Part shown: positions 50,501 to 63,283 of the stretch, piece by piece
How positions within the stretch are numbered: position 1 is the stretch's first letter
Layout of the letters: each line of letters opens with the position of its first letter
Assembly: GCA_034336665.1 (NCBI GenBank)
Contig: JAPFBE010000002.1
Location: 11,200,906 to 11,264,905 of the forward strand
Reading direction: 5' to 3'
DNA length: 64,000 nt
Source of the DNA: Luscinia megarhynchos
Taxonomy: Eukaryota; Chordata; Aves; Passeriformes; Turdidae
Made by a program: the position numbers and the translations under genes
The notes under the pieces: model-generated
What the model saw: the letters and a program-made list of their open reading frames with translations, nothing else
Told to the model about the DNA's origin: nothing
The model's database searches: none

Positions 50501-53500
50501 AAGCTATGAAGATATATGTTAGGAAAACTAATGAAACTACACATAGTGATCTGAAAATCATATCTCAACAAACACTTGTAAAATCTCACATTTTTATTGG
50601 AATACTGTAGACTTCACTGCTCACTGAAATCTTAAGCCACTAAAGATAAATAACTACATGTCTCTTCCCTACCATAATAAAACCTCTATACCATGCTTAT
50701 TGAAAAAATATTGAAAATCCTTTAAAAATACCAGTAAATCCTCAGAAAGCAAGAACAACTAGAATATAACTTCAGCTATGAACTCATGTCCTGGTATTTC
50801 AGACTGGGCTTTGCATGTCTGTCTTTTGTTGAAAGAACTCTTTCTGAGCTACCATGGAGAGAGTAAAGAAGTGACTCCTGAAGATCAGGAAGCATTCTCC
50901 AAATGGTTCTTCAGAAACTTTTCTCACTTTGTAACCTACTCCATTGTTTTAATATCTTTAAACATGCTGTGAAATGCAGTCTCTCACGTGTCACATTTAG
51001 GTCTCAGACAAAATCCTGCAATGCTGTTTGTTCAGTGCCCCAGAACAACAACCCAGCCCTCAGTACCAGAGTTAGAGTATAGCAAAAACCTTTTAAAACA
51101 TCACTCTTCCTCCAGGTCCAGGGTAACCTTCAACTTCTCAAGCTATACATTTCCACAGCCAGCATGTCCTGCAGCTATTACTTTGGTATTCTTTTATGTC
51201 ATCACCATTTAAAAGCAGTTTTGAGTAATGCAGCAGTATAAGATCCATATATAATTTCAATGGTTTGTGGCAAGGGAGTCAGGAACTACTGTAAGTCCTG
51301 AGATGAACAATATGGATATTCTTCTCCACTGCCTTCCACCATACACACATCCCTCCCTGTGCTATCTCTAGACCCTTCAGCACCACCCCAGGCACAAAGC
51401 AGACTGGCTGGATCTCACCAGGGAAACTGTCCAGGCCACTGTGGCAAACAGCAGATCACTCCTCTCTGCTGACTATGGATACTGATCCTCTTCTGGTGCT
51501 GGGGATGGCTGTACCCATACTACACCCTCTGGGAAAAATAAACCTAAAGTATTAAACACCAATGAAGGCTACCTATATTTCCTCAGCAGCAAAGAACAGG
51601 TGGGCCACTGGCCACACAATACTCAAGTAAGAAAGGTTCTTGAGGGTTTATGCATCTATGATCAGAAAGCACCATACAACTAACTGGTGCATAGGGCAAC
51701 CAAAACGTTACACGTGAAATAATCAGACTTAGATGTCCAGGCAGTCTGTGGTTTTATAAGTTACCAGCAAGGGCTTGCCCTGCTTCTGCACAACTTGCAG
51801 TGACAGAAGTTCCTCCACAGTCCTTAATGGTCCAATTCGTGGGCAATAGAACAAGTTTCATGACTGCAGAGCTCTCCTGAGGTTGTTTTCCAGGAACAGG
51901 TCATTTGTGACTACAGGAGTTGGCACTGGCCATCTGTTATTGCTGTACATGATTCTAGGTCTTTTTTTTTTTCAACACATATCATCAGTTTGCTAACTGA
52001 GGAGAAGAAATTTTGTGGGAGGAGGACATCTAGTGATGTGATATATATTTACATGCTTAGCAGTTTCCATGAACAGTTGAGCTGGAGCACTGGTGAGTTA
52101 CAGAGGACTATAAGAGTTTTAAGTGTTCAAGTGCAGCTGACGGTGCTAGAAAATAGTAGACCTAGGGATTTGACAGGACAGCATCCAAAAAAACAAAACA
52201 TACAAAACAATTGCAACAGAAATTCAACCACATAATTCTGAAATTAACCTTTATGAAATTAAATGTTGCAAAGACTTAGTGATATTGCCATACTTCTCAC
52301 CATTAATAATCTCATCTTCAAATCTGGATTTATACTGGCACTAATCACAACCTACTCATGCAGAATGACCCTTAAAATAATGTTACACTTAGCAACAAAG
52401 GCTTCCCATTTCACTTCAAAGATGTTCAGAGTAGGAGCAACTCTGAAATGTGATGTATAGTCCACTAATGGTTCTCCTTTAAAATTATTTTCTTAAATAA
52501 TGTCTTAAATTCTCTCAAAAGCAATAATTATAACATCTCAAACTGATAAAAATCAAAGCTGTTATTCTGCATTGTAACTTGCTTTAATTAAGTTTCATCA
52601 GTGAAGCACAAGAAATTAAAAACTATGGACAGAAAAATAGGATAACAATCATAATAGTCATCACTAGTACCTGCTATAAAATTTAGTATTACTTGGGGGG
52701 AACATGTATATTATCAATATTAAACAAGTATCAGTATCAAACTTATGTAACATCATTCACATCTGCATTTATGCAATTTCCAAACACAATGCCAAAATAT
52801 CCCTTTTCACATTTTTCAGAATAAAACAAAGTCATTACAGCAAAATAATTTTAAAAAAATAGCAAAAGAGAGAGTTAATGATTTTCAAGGAAAAATATGT
52901 TATCAAATATGTTAGTTAAATAAGGATCAGTATCTTTTCAAAGCCATAGAAAGACCTGAGAAGGACATACATTTACTTTTGATTGATGTTGTCCTGTTTT
53001 TCATACCTAAAACTAGTTGCACCAGTAAATTTATAGATGCATATTGAACATGTTGGTTTTCCTACTATACTCTGGTGGTATGACTAGCATATCCTATGAA
53101 ATCCACTTTCATACAGAAGGATACAGAAAGGTTATCTTTGAAAGATTTTGCCAAAAATGAACTTGCATTTTGAGGCAAACCCGAGTTGTTCATGGAGATT
53201 GCTCCCATAAGTGAGATGTATAACAAAAGAAAACACCCACAGATGAGATGGCTTCTGATTTCAGTCCTTGTGCATATATATGTGGAAGAATACCTCCATA
53301 ATTCATATTATGAGCATTCCAGAAATAAATTATGTCACAGGGTACATCCAGAATGATTAAAACATTTGTGCAAAGCATATTAATTAATCATATCTCTGAG
53401 TTTGGACTGTAATCCAACAGTTTGTACTAGTATTTGAAATTGGTTTTTTGTATGAATGGTTTATATTGGCAAGCCCTATGCAGTACAAACACTGTAAAAC

Positions 53501-55540
53501 AAGATATTGATGTAATTTATCAGAAGAAATAAAAAGTAGCATCAAGACAAGACTTTCTCTGCTATTTACTTTGCTAGTTAGCTGATTATTGTTGCAGCTG
53601 CAGACATCCATGAAAGATAATTCTCAGTATTACAATGCAAACTTAACTCTACTGAGAAGCAAGACACGTTGGGGTCACTGTTTCAGTCTTCTTCATAGGA
53701 ACCATAAGCTGGAGGAATATTCCTCTGGTGATTTCCCACAATCTCTTAGAAAATCTATGTAGCAATCACAGTACTGCAATGACTGTGATTTTATGCAAGT
53801 AATTCTACATTGCCTGATGGAGCTGCAAAAAGTTTTTTTATTTATCAAATTAGAAAAAAAAAAATTCCAAACACACAAACTTTATTAATTTCATTTCTTT
53901 GCTTCCTCTATTTCAAGGATATACACACTTCAGACATCTTTCTCTAAGGGTCTGAAGGTTCTGACCCAGAACTGGGAGCAGAGGATTTGAGGGAAGGCAA
54001 GTCCTAGCAGGGCTGAGCTGGCTGGGGTGAGCAGGGCAGGACACAGAAAAGCACAAACCTGATGCTGACAGCATTGATTGTGACAATATGGTAGTACTCA
54101 TGACCAAATTTCTGCATCAGGTTGTATTGCAATAGAACGAATAAACAGAAAGCTGTTTGCTTTTCAACATGCTATTTATCCATTTCTTAAGTGATTTTAA
54201 TTGCTGTCTCGATATTCAGTGTCTTCTACTCACATTAATAGCAAAAATTTAACTGGAAAATATATGCTTATTGTACTTTATTTCAAGCCATACACTGAAA
54301 GAATAAGAGAATTCATCATCACTAGAAATTAAGTCAGGAAAAAAAAATCAAACACCACCTTCTTTTATCACACTGCAGAGCCCAAATAATGTATTTTTCT
54401 CAATTTTATGCTGCTGGAATTTATAAACCTGGAGACTGCCTGAAGACATTCTTTAGGAAATCAATTGAATTCTCTACTATTGCCTATTATTGCATTTCCT
54501 CAATAATTAACATTGGAATACAAAGTATATGATGGTTTTATATAGAGAAAATTCCTCTAAATTTAATCTAAGCAACTAAAATTCTTTCATTTCAGCTGAT
54601 ATAGTCCACTGAAGTTGTCAGCATCCAGAATACTGAACAACTTTTTAAGGAAAAAGTAATGCTAGGAGCCTTGCAGTCTTATTACCATAAATTACTCTTA
54701 TACTCCATTGATTATTAAAATAACAGCTCATTTCCTTTACACATTGACAACTCCTTTCAGGAAGAGGGAAAGTTTCTCTGTCATGCAGAAAATTTTCATT
54801 CCAAAGTTTTCTAAACAAAATTGGCATTGACATTGCTGTGATTATTACAGTCAAGCTTCTGATTTTTTAATATTTTCAGCTTGACAGATTTATTTCTTCT
54901 CAAATAAAAAAAAAATCCTTCTTAGAATAAAAATATATAGCTTCCTTATATTTTCTGATTCTGAAAATTACCAGGTGCCAAGCTGTGAACATAAGGAAAT
55001 TGAAGACCCTTGAGGGTGACCTTAAGAACCACAAAGGTGGGGAATTGTGATATAGTGGTTTAGGCAATTTCATTGCAGCTGCTTGGTTCTCGAAAAATGA
55101 GAAATGGGTTTTCTATTACTAAATATAATGAATTCCCTTTCTGCCCTGTCACAAATTGTCAAACTTCATTAATGAGAAGAAAGATGTGGCAAATATATAT
55201 ATAAAAAGTAATATGAATATACATATTTAAAATGGAGAAAAGCTGCATATTGCTACAGGAGGATTCTAACTCTGCATCAGATATTGCATAAATCTTTGTA
55301 AATAAGATATTTCAAAATTAGACAGCATTACAATATAATTCCACTTCTATATCTTCAGAGCAATTTGCTATTATTCACAAAAGAAATGCCTACATGTTTT
55401 TCAGGTGCATAGATGCAGCTCAGTGGCTGTATTTCAGAATAATATTTAAATCATATTTACCTTTAAAGCTGGAACAAGGACCAATGGAACAAGGCACCTG
55501 CTTTTTTGTTTAACTATTTTACTGAATGAGGGTGTAAAAT
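47590..55540. other. unique non-coding sequence
   Basis: No supported gene. There is an A15 run at about 48,479-48,493. The minus-strand open frame at 48,532-48,951 (139 codons) overlaps plus-strand frames and has no recognised domain. 51,320-51,530 is a GC-richer patch followed by AATAAA near 51,537, with no other gene sign. Low-complexity T or A runs occur near 51,962-51,972 and 53,851-53,862. Confidence 0.5.
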
Positions 55541-55544
55541 ATAC

Positions 55545-55830
55545 CATCATTTAATAAAATGATTTGCACTTTTGTCTTTGCCACTGCATTAAATCAATTG
55601 TGGCTCATTTTGATTTTGAGGGCAGCAGTAGCTGTCTTTTATTCTCCTATGCAACATGTGAATGAATGCACTGTCAACAGGAAATGCTCAGATTTTGCTT
55701 GATAATCACTACAAAATACTTATAATTTAATTTGGAGTTACAGCAATAACAAAACTGAAGGAATCCACTTCATGCAAATTTCCATTTACCCCCAGCCTTA
55801 AGCCTGGGCTTTTGGTAATTAGACTATTCT
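55545..55830. promoter_or_regulatory. CNE-like block with octamer motif
   Basis: It contains ATGCAAAT at 55,772-55,779, the POU/OCT octamer. Nearby are CATTAAATCAATTGTGG, TATAATTTAATTTGG and GGTAATTAGAC, plus a small hairpin AAGCC-TG-GGCTT (about 55,800-55,811). Mixed composition without repeats suggests a regulatory element. Conservation is not visible here. Confidence 0.25.
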
Positions 55831-57980
55831 GGGGATGAAGGGGATGACTGGAATCATGCAGGAGTCCCTACATCTGCATACAGCCCAATTAACCCAGCAG
55901 ATATCCTCAAGGACAAAATGAAATCTTTTTAAAATCTTTTATTTTATTTTATTGGCAGGAAGAGTTAACCTTGTCAGAGACAACATTTTCTGTCACAGCT
56001 CCTGACTTATATTTTACTCCATTGAGAACTAATTATATCAAAACTTTCCAGAATGTAGAAGTAATATTTAGACAATTAGTAACATCAAGATTTCTACAAC
56101 TACAGAAATGAAGTGTTATACATTTCTGTGATCCTTGTTGACACGTAAAACACAACAGATTTCCTCTACACAAAACTTTAAAAACAAAAAAAAAAAAGAA
56201 AAATATGTTAAAAGTCATTGAGTAACTTGATATTAGATATTATTAGACATAGGAGGAAAAAATGCTGCACAGTAATTCAAAATATCCTGCTGATAGGAAA
56301 CCTGAAACTGCAAGCTCTGAACCAGAGGCAGCAGAGAAGTCTGACCATCTGTAAAAGAGTTTTCTCTTCACTGGAGCAGACCAACACAGCTTATTTGCAA
56401 TGTGTGCTCAAAAACCCTGCAGTCCCAGGTCTTGTGCCACAGTATTCTGGTCACGTCCTCTGTGCCAATAGACCCTGCTCACAGAGCACCAGCTCTTGAG
56501 GCTCACTGAAAGTATCAGAAAGTGAGGACTTGTTTCTTTCCAAGCTGTTCTGCAATCACAGACTCCACAGGAGGTTGTGTCCCTGTATCTAACCTCTTTA
56601 CTCACTACCCAAATCCTCCACAACATTAATTAGATTGATGCTGTATTAGAAAGGATTTTTCTTCTTGCCTTCTCTGCAGTTGCCTCAGAAGTGTCAAATC
56701 TACATCAAACCTGATCACTGGATGTGCTCCATGGCCTCCCTCAGGGCTCCCGAGGTCCATCTGTCCTCAGCCTACGCATCCAACCTTCCTTCCAGTGGAA
56801 ACCAAGGCGGAACAGGCACGGCAGGGAGCTGTTCAAATGCACCCAGCTGTTAGTTGTGTGCAAAGTCAGCGCAGCAGCCTCACCATTTAAACGTAGCCAA
56901 AGGGTCCTTGCAAATTACTTATCCCTGAGAAATTTTGCTCTAGTACTTCTCCCTCTGCTATGTGCTCAGAGTATTACTCTGTCCCATTTATGTAGGGCAT
57001 GCTCATTTCTGCTGCTTACTTAGCAATCCTGAATTTGAGCGACAGTCTAGAAAACCTGGTAAAATTTTCATTTCTGGAAATTAAAACAGAAACAGAATAT
57101 TTGCATGCAGTAATAAATAGGAAATCTAAATTTCAGTTCTGAAGAGAAAGATTATTCCATCATCTCTAAGGATGCAGCAGTCCACCCCTATCTGTGCCCA
57201 TACTCAACCTTACAATGCTCTTTTAAGCAAAGCAGGCTTTATCTAAACAAATGTGAATTTTGGTAGAGCATTAATGTCAGTTATTTTTCACAGATGGCTA
57301 GCCATATTGGAGGCATCACACAAACAATTGTAGAGATCTGAGAAAGGGAAAAGCCAGTAAATCCAGTTCAAGTCACCAGTAACTGTGCTAAAATTAACAG
57401 AATTTAAAAGTAGTGAAATCGGGAGGTCTAAGGAGTAAAGGATTTGTTCTTAGGGTGAATATCCTTATGAAACCAAAGATGACTCACTATTAATTTTTAA
57501 GACTCTCTATTGTTTGGTCCTTCTGGTTTTCTTATATTTATGAAGCTGGAATTAGTCCTTTTAACTGAAGACACCAGCTAAGAGCCTCACCTGGTGCAGT
57601 ATCACAGAAGATCAGTCAAACATCACCACCTATAAACACTGGGGGAATTGGATCTATTATGATTTACATTATGACTATAAAGTTTCTGTACAGCGTCTGT
57701 CTTGCAAGCAGTTGTCTGCACAGAAACAGCGACAGCAGTGGCCCTGTGAGTGGCAAAGAGATTTTCAGGTTTCTTGGCGTTATCTGCAGAGACCTCTAGT
57801 GGGAAAGGGCAGCAAGGCTTCCATTTCTTCCCAGGCCACAAAATCCCGCTACACTTTTTCTAACTATCCTGCTAATCCATCTGAGCTCTGAACAAACCTC
57901 TGTTTTTTGGCATAAGGAATTCAAATACGAGTGAAGAAGAAGCACCAGGCAATGAGCAGAAGGTGAGAGCTTAGCAGGAT
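55831..57980. other. unique non-coding sequence
   Basis: No supported gene. A short (ATTTT)n lies at about 55,937-55,953 and an A-rich run at 56,180-56,203. 56,660-56,880 is GC-richer with overlapping chance frames on one strand. Confidence 0.45.
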
Positions 57981-58013
57981 GGAGATCACCTGGTGATACC
58001 CAGGGGGATCTCC
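57981..58013. other. two-part hairpin
   Basis: GGAGATC (57,981-57,987) pairs with GATCTCC (58,007-58,013). Inside, CCTGG pairs with CCAGG around TGATAC. The cruciform-capable element lies in a GC-richer stretch (57,980-58,320). Function unknown. Confidence 0.55.
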
Positions 58014-61000
58014 CTAGCTGGAACTCTCCCAGTGGACCATACCACCGTGGTCTCACCTTCAGAGGCACCCACAGATCCTAAGACATTTCAGCTACTGCCT
58101 GTCTGGTCACGCTTGACACATTTATTTGCACAGCCAGTGCTCAGTCCAGCCACTGGACCAGGGGCACACACACTCCTGTGGCCCGTGGTCCTATTCCAGG
58201 GGCTGGCACTGATTTTCAGTCACTCTGGTACCTCCAGTGGATGGCACAAAGGCACAGGGGCAATTCTGATCCATGATCTGACTACAATCACTGCCATCCA
58301 GACCCTCCCAAGCCCCACTCCCTCATACCAAATGGATGTTATAAGTACATATTATATTATTGGATTTCACAAATATTAAAATGAATATTATATGTATAAT
58401 GTTGGAAAACTTTGCTGCATAATTATAGTTTATTGTAGTTCTGCTATTAATAAAATTTAGAAATAGTAGTGTGATGAATATATATTTATCTTGGGCTATA
58501 ACATGGTGATGTAAAAAAGCTTTTGTTCATATAACTAACTCAGAGAATGGTAAAAAAAAAGATAATCAGGAAATTCTTCACATTCTCGGATTATCGGACA
58601 CCAGAACCCCAGGGAACAAATTTATTTTTTAAAATGTTGATTTACAGGCTGGGGGGAGGTGATTTTGAATAATGCATGAAGATCTATGAATATGCAACGT
58701 GTTGATCCATTTAACAAAGTGTTTTCTGAGTTAGTGTGTGCTCTTGGCTGAATGTCAAGCCCACAGCCTTTTGCTTTATTGTTTTTTGCTTTTATTGTCT
58801 CTTATAGTCTTTTATTAAACTTTTTTAATTTTACCAGGAAATTGAACCTCGTTTTTCACATGGAGAATCCCTCATCCAGGAAAAGGGTTAGAAAAGTTTT
58901 CAGTAAGAAGCAGATCATGGCCAGAGAAGTGCCCATGCAATCAGACCTCTTATTCCCTCCTGCTTTCCCCACTCTCATTCCTCCCCAAATCACCTAAATC
59001 TTTCCTTTTCCTCCCCTTCAGTTTCCCCCCTAAGCATCCCATAATGAGTGCTGTGCAATCCCAAATTCCACTGCCTTGTTTCCCATAGTGTGTGCCCTAT
59101 TTTCCTAGGTAACAGCTCAAAATGTGCACCAGAACCAACTCACCACAATGTGTCATCCAAGCACACTGGGGTTGAGCCTTTCCTGGGGCTGCCCAGGGAG
59201 GGACCAGGCAGGGTGTCCCCTACTCTGAATCCACACTTTGGGCTCCTGTCTGCCTTTGAGTATCCATGTGCTCCCTCTGGGCTGGTGGAGACCTGCCCTC
59301 GATGGGCTGATGGCTCCTGTGGGGGCCTGGGAGCAACCTGTCAGGGGAATGTTTGGAGTCTCCTCCACCCACCTCTTTCTGCTCCTTTGTGGGTAAGCAC
59401 AAGGAGATTTTATCACATAACCTAAAGGACAATACATTTAAAATTTGATTATGTTTAGAATTACTTATAAATTGTTATGTACTACACTCCCATGAACAGC
59501 TCAAAGGTCATATCTAAATGATCTTATATACTCTCTATCTTCCACTTAGCAGCCAAAGTATAATGAGAAATAACATCACTTTACTGTAAAGAGAAAAGAA
59601 CATGTTGGGACAGCCTGAAGCAAAAAATTCCCTTGCTCTATATAAATAACAACAGTTCCAACAAAGTTGTAACTGGCAAGAACATTAGCAAAAACATTAA
59701 CATGAGAATGCATAGAGCAGTTTTGCATAAGATTCAAAGATAATAAGTCAACAAATAAATAAATTACACTGCTGTACTTACTTCAATTGTATTTCATGTT
59801 TCCTAGGGGCATGGACATAACTTTGGGCAACACTTACTGACTGACAGATTATAGGTTGTCTCCATAAAATTATAAAAACAATCTTCTACAAAATACTGTT
59901 TACTACAGAGAAAAGTAGTGCTTGAGCTAAAAGCTGACAGTCACTTTTTCTTTTGTCAAATTTCTCAGGTTTAACAATCCCAAACACAATTAAAAATTAA
60001 GCAAGTGGTGTAAATGCAGAATTATAAATATGAAATAATTTTTTTAACAAGTAGTATGCTAAAAGAAAGTACAGAAGACTGACCCTGTTTTCTGTGGATT
60101 TCCATGGCAATGAAAGAAAAAATAAACTTTTTGTCAAAGTATAACATAAGCCTGGGGCTATCATGAATGAGAGCTCTATACTACCTCAGAACCACCATGC
60201 TGTATTTCAGCTTTTATGATAAGGAAATATATTTTAACAAAATGGGATCTCACTAACCAGTAAATGTTGAACAGAGCTATTAATTTTTTTTTTAATTGCT
60301 ATTACAGAGTGGTGCATTTCACTGACCAGTTATCACTCACTCAGCCCCCAAATACCTTCAGACTCTGTAACAGCTTTCCTCAGCTGTCCCACCTCAGTTT
60401 GGGGGACTTCTTCAAGACCTGGGGTTATTCCAGCTGACCCAACAGGCAGACGTTCTTCGCTGCACAAGGACTATAATATCATCTTTTTACAAGTTAAAGG
60501 CAGTGAGAGGGCAGAAGCAGTTTCTCATAGGAACAGTCAGGAGCTGGAGAAGCAAGATTGATGGCCAGTATTAACAGTGAAAAGATAAGCCCAAGGCAGG
60601 ATGCCAAGCATTACACAACTTGCATTTAGTAACCCTGTCCCAAAGGCCATCCCAGTTCCCATATACCCTGCTGTGCTGTGGCCACTCAGATGCAGTTTAT
60701 CTCTTACCACACACACACAGTGGGTAGAGTTTTGACCAGGCAATATTTTATGTTTGCTTGCATGTGTTGTCCAAAGAAAATTCCCCAGGAGCCAATCAAA
60801 ACTTTTGGTTGGGAAGCATCCAACCTGAAGTGGAGATAAATGGTAAGAAACTGGCAAAGCTGATGAAAACATCCCAGGTTTATCTATGCCTCTGGCTAAT
60901 ATTTAAGAGAGTAGGCATAAGTGTTGCTGCCCTTCAAGACCAGGTATATGCATTAAACAACTTATTCTAGTAGATGGCTGTGCAAGACCTTTAGGTTGGA

Positions 61001-61481
61001 CAGGATTTGTAGCTTGCTTTTAAGATTTTTATGCCCTTCAAGAAGAACTAAGCGTTCTTACCATATTTATTTTTTGTGATTCTGAAATATAACCTGTCCC
61101 TAATAACCCTGGTATTAGTTAACTTCTTTATACTTGTCTCCTGATAATGAATCATGCTCAATTATTTGTTGTTGTTCATAACAAAATCAGTCATACTTTT
61201 CTTGCTCATTATCAAATTCATATGTTCTTTCTTCATGACTGATTTACAGGATGAACAAGCACATGGAATACAGGGTGAGTATAAAAGAAAAGGAGCAAAT
61301 TAATCATCCTGTCACTCTATTTGGAGCCCTTCACGAAGAAGAAAAAGGCTGAAGTGTGCAATAAAGTTATTAAAAAAGGCATCACACACACATACATCTA
61401 CTGAATTATATGTTTGTATTATCACAGTACCTCAGTAAACCCTAGCCATGAACCATGAAAAGCCACTTCAATCAGAGTGAT
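58014..61481. other. non-coding sequence with GC-richer patches
   Basis: 58,014-58,320 and 59,140-59,400 are GC-richer than the window, with overlapping frames on both strands up to 128 codons. None matches a family I recognise. 58,780-58,870 (TTTTATTGTCTCTTATAG, TTTTATTAAAC, AATTTTACCAGG) resembles the U5-like end of some bird LTRs but is not convincing. The rest is AT-rich and featureless. Confidence 0.4.
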
Positions 61482-61538
61482 AAAAACAAAACAAAACAAA
61501 ACAAAACAAAACAAAACAAAACAAAACAAAACAAAAAA
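61482..61538. repeat. (AAAAC)10 microsatellite
   Basis: Ten regular AAAAC units, ending in A6. The Lys/Asn/Thr-rich and complementary Phe/Cys/Val-rich frames over it are artefacts. Confidence 0.95.
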
Positions 61539-62137
61539 GTTATTACTCTTCTCCAAGGCAATTACCCTGAGAAACATCTCAGATGTAGAGTGCAACAAGC
61601 AGCTTCCCCACAGCTTAAATTTCAGTAGTACCACTTTGCTGCACGTACAGAATGATGTTAACCCACTGTTTAGAAGTCAATTACGAATATGGTGAGGAAT
61701 TGGATTATGGTATCAACAGGAAGCCATGTGCCACTGAGCCAACCTGCAATAATTTCTGACCATTCTATGCCTAAAAAGCTGTCCTCTGATCTTGCAAGTC
61801 AAATTATTTTATTTTGTAGAAGTGACATGTCTTTGTCTCACATCCCAGAAGATGGCAGCAGTCCCACAGTATTTTATGGATTTAGAGCTGCAGTGGCTTT
61901 CAAGCCTTTCTTACAGCTTTCTCTATTTAAACACTAAAGAAGTAAATATTCCTAATCATCATATTGCTGTTAACATGGAGTTTGTACCTTGCAATTTACT
62001 ACCTATTCATGGTAGGGGGTTAAAAGTTATTCTAAATGAGACTAAAATGAAACTAAACTCACTTTATTACCTTTTTAACAAGCTTCTACAAAGATATGTA
62101 TAAGGACTTAAAGCGCACAATTACCTGCCTCAAACAC
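61539..62137. other. unique non-coding sequence
   Basis: No gene or repeat recognised. Overlapping plus-strand frames of 72-103 codons have no domain signal. Confidence 0.45.
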
Positions 62138-62156
62138 TGTTAAGGCCACAGAAACA

Positions 62157-62208
62157 CTCTGCCAGGAGATAAGTGATAAGTAGGGCACTAACCCCAATCC
62201 TGGCAGAG
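62157..62208. other. 11-bp perfect inverted repeat
   Basis: CTCTGCCAGGA (62,157-62,167) and TCCTGGCAGAG (62,198-62,208) are exact reverse complements around a 30-nt loop, extendable by CAC/GTG with one bulged base. The structure lies at the 5' end of the LTR-like element. Confidence 0.85.
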
Positions 62209-62743
62209 GTGGAATCTGGCTAAGGCATCTAGGCATAAATTCCCACTGTGCCTAAGTGTGTAAAGAAGTGCTCGTACATATATCACCAGTCAAAAAAAAT
62301 CATTTCAAACTGTGGGATCGATGGCATCTGTGACCCCTGAAGCCCCTCCCAAACTTGCCTTCCTGGATACCTGAAACCTGGTCAGTAAATTAAGCCACCA
62401 TAATGGGATAAGAGATCTTTGAGATAAGATAAAGGTGATCTGGATGCCATCTCAGACCTACTGGGGGTTAAGAAAGCTGAAGGAGATTAACAAACCTGGG
62501 AAAGCAGAATGTATCACTGCAAATGGACACAGAGAATACAGAATTTATGGGCCACAAGACAAGGCAACCCAGAAACTGTGCTGAAATCAGCTCAGACTGG
62601 GTAAAATGTAATTCTGGCAGAGGGAGATTGCAAACACTGACTCACAACACACCAACTCAAAAAAGCAACCGACCCAAAAGAAAATAAAGACTGAGCATGG
62701 GACTAATTAGCATTAGAAGTGAGAGACTCAATAGAATATAGAG

Positions 62744-62962
62744 TAGAATAGAATAGAATAGAATAGAATAGAATAGAATAGAATAGAATAGAATAGAATA
62801 GAATAGAATAGAATAGAATAGAATAGAATAGAATAGAATAGAATAGAATAGAATAGAATAGAATAGAATAGAATAGAATAGAATAGAATAGAATAGAATA
62901 GAATAGAATAGAATAGAATAGAATAGAATAGAATAGAATAGAATAGAATAGAATAGAATAGA
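62744..62962. repeat. (TAGAA)44 pentanucleotide array
   Basis: 219 bases of perfect TAGAA repetition without an interruption that I can see, about 44 units. A degenerate lead-in (AATAGAATATAGAG) precedes it at 62,730-62,743. On the minus strand the unit is ATTCT/TTCTA. The Phe/Tyr/Ser/Ile/Leu frame read through it (minus) is an artefact of a stop-free repeat. Confidence 0.97.
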
Positions 62963-63283
62963 CAGGACTGTGCAGTTAATGAGCATTAAATCCTTTGTTT
63001 CCTAAAATGTGTAAATATTGAAAAGTTTTTAACAACCTGAGGACTCCCACCACTGAGAAGTGAAGGGTGAAGAAAGATAGGATGCAATGGGATGCAATTG
63101 GATCAATATGTGATGACAATCTTCTGCTTGATTTCTCTCTCTCTCCCCCTTCGTTTCCTTTGTCTTTCTATCTCTCTACCTCCTACTTTTTCCTAAATAA
63201 AATCTGTATTATTTTCTTTGATATATGGTCTTGTCTGAACCATAATTCAGGCAGATACATCTCTCACTAATTGGATCACAACA

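Larger units (their letters stand above)
62138..63283 (+). mobile_element. LTR-like element (probable solo LTR of an avian ERV) containing a TAGAA array
   Basis: It begins TGTTAAGGCC at 62,138 and a plausible end is TTGGATCACAACA at 63,283, giving TGTT...AACA termini. Near the 3' end there is CCTAAATAAAATCTG (AATAAA at about 63,195), then a T-rich stretch and GTCTTGTCTGAACC, the layout expected of a polyadenylation signal in the R region. An 11-bp perfect inverted repeat lies close to the 5' end. No exact target-site duplication could be found (left flank AACAC, right flank ACATG), so the termini are provisional. No gag, pol or env remnants are seen. An alternative is a unique sequence with a microsatellite. 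Confidence 0.4.

Noticed and set aside
58740..58900. Resemblance to the 3' part of a bird LTR (TTATTAAAC, T-rich run)
   Set aside because: No TG/CA termini, no target duplication and no TATA box could be placed around it.
62657..62986. 109-codon minus-strand frame with a Phe-Tyr-Ser-Ile-Leu repeat
   Set aside because: It is the direct translation of the TAGAA microsatellite.
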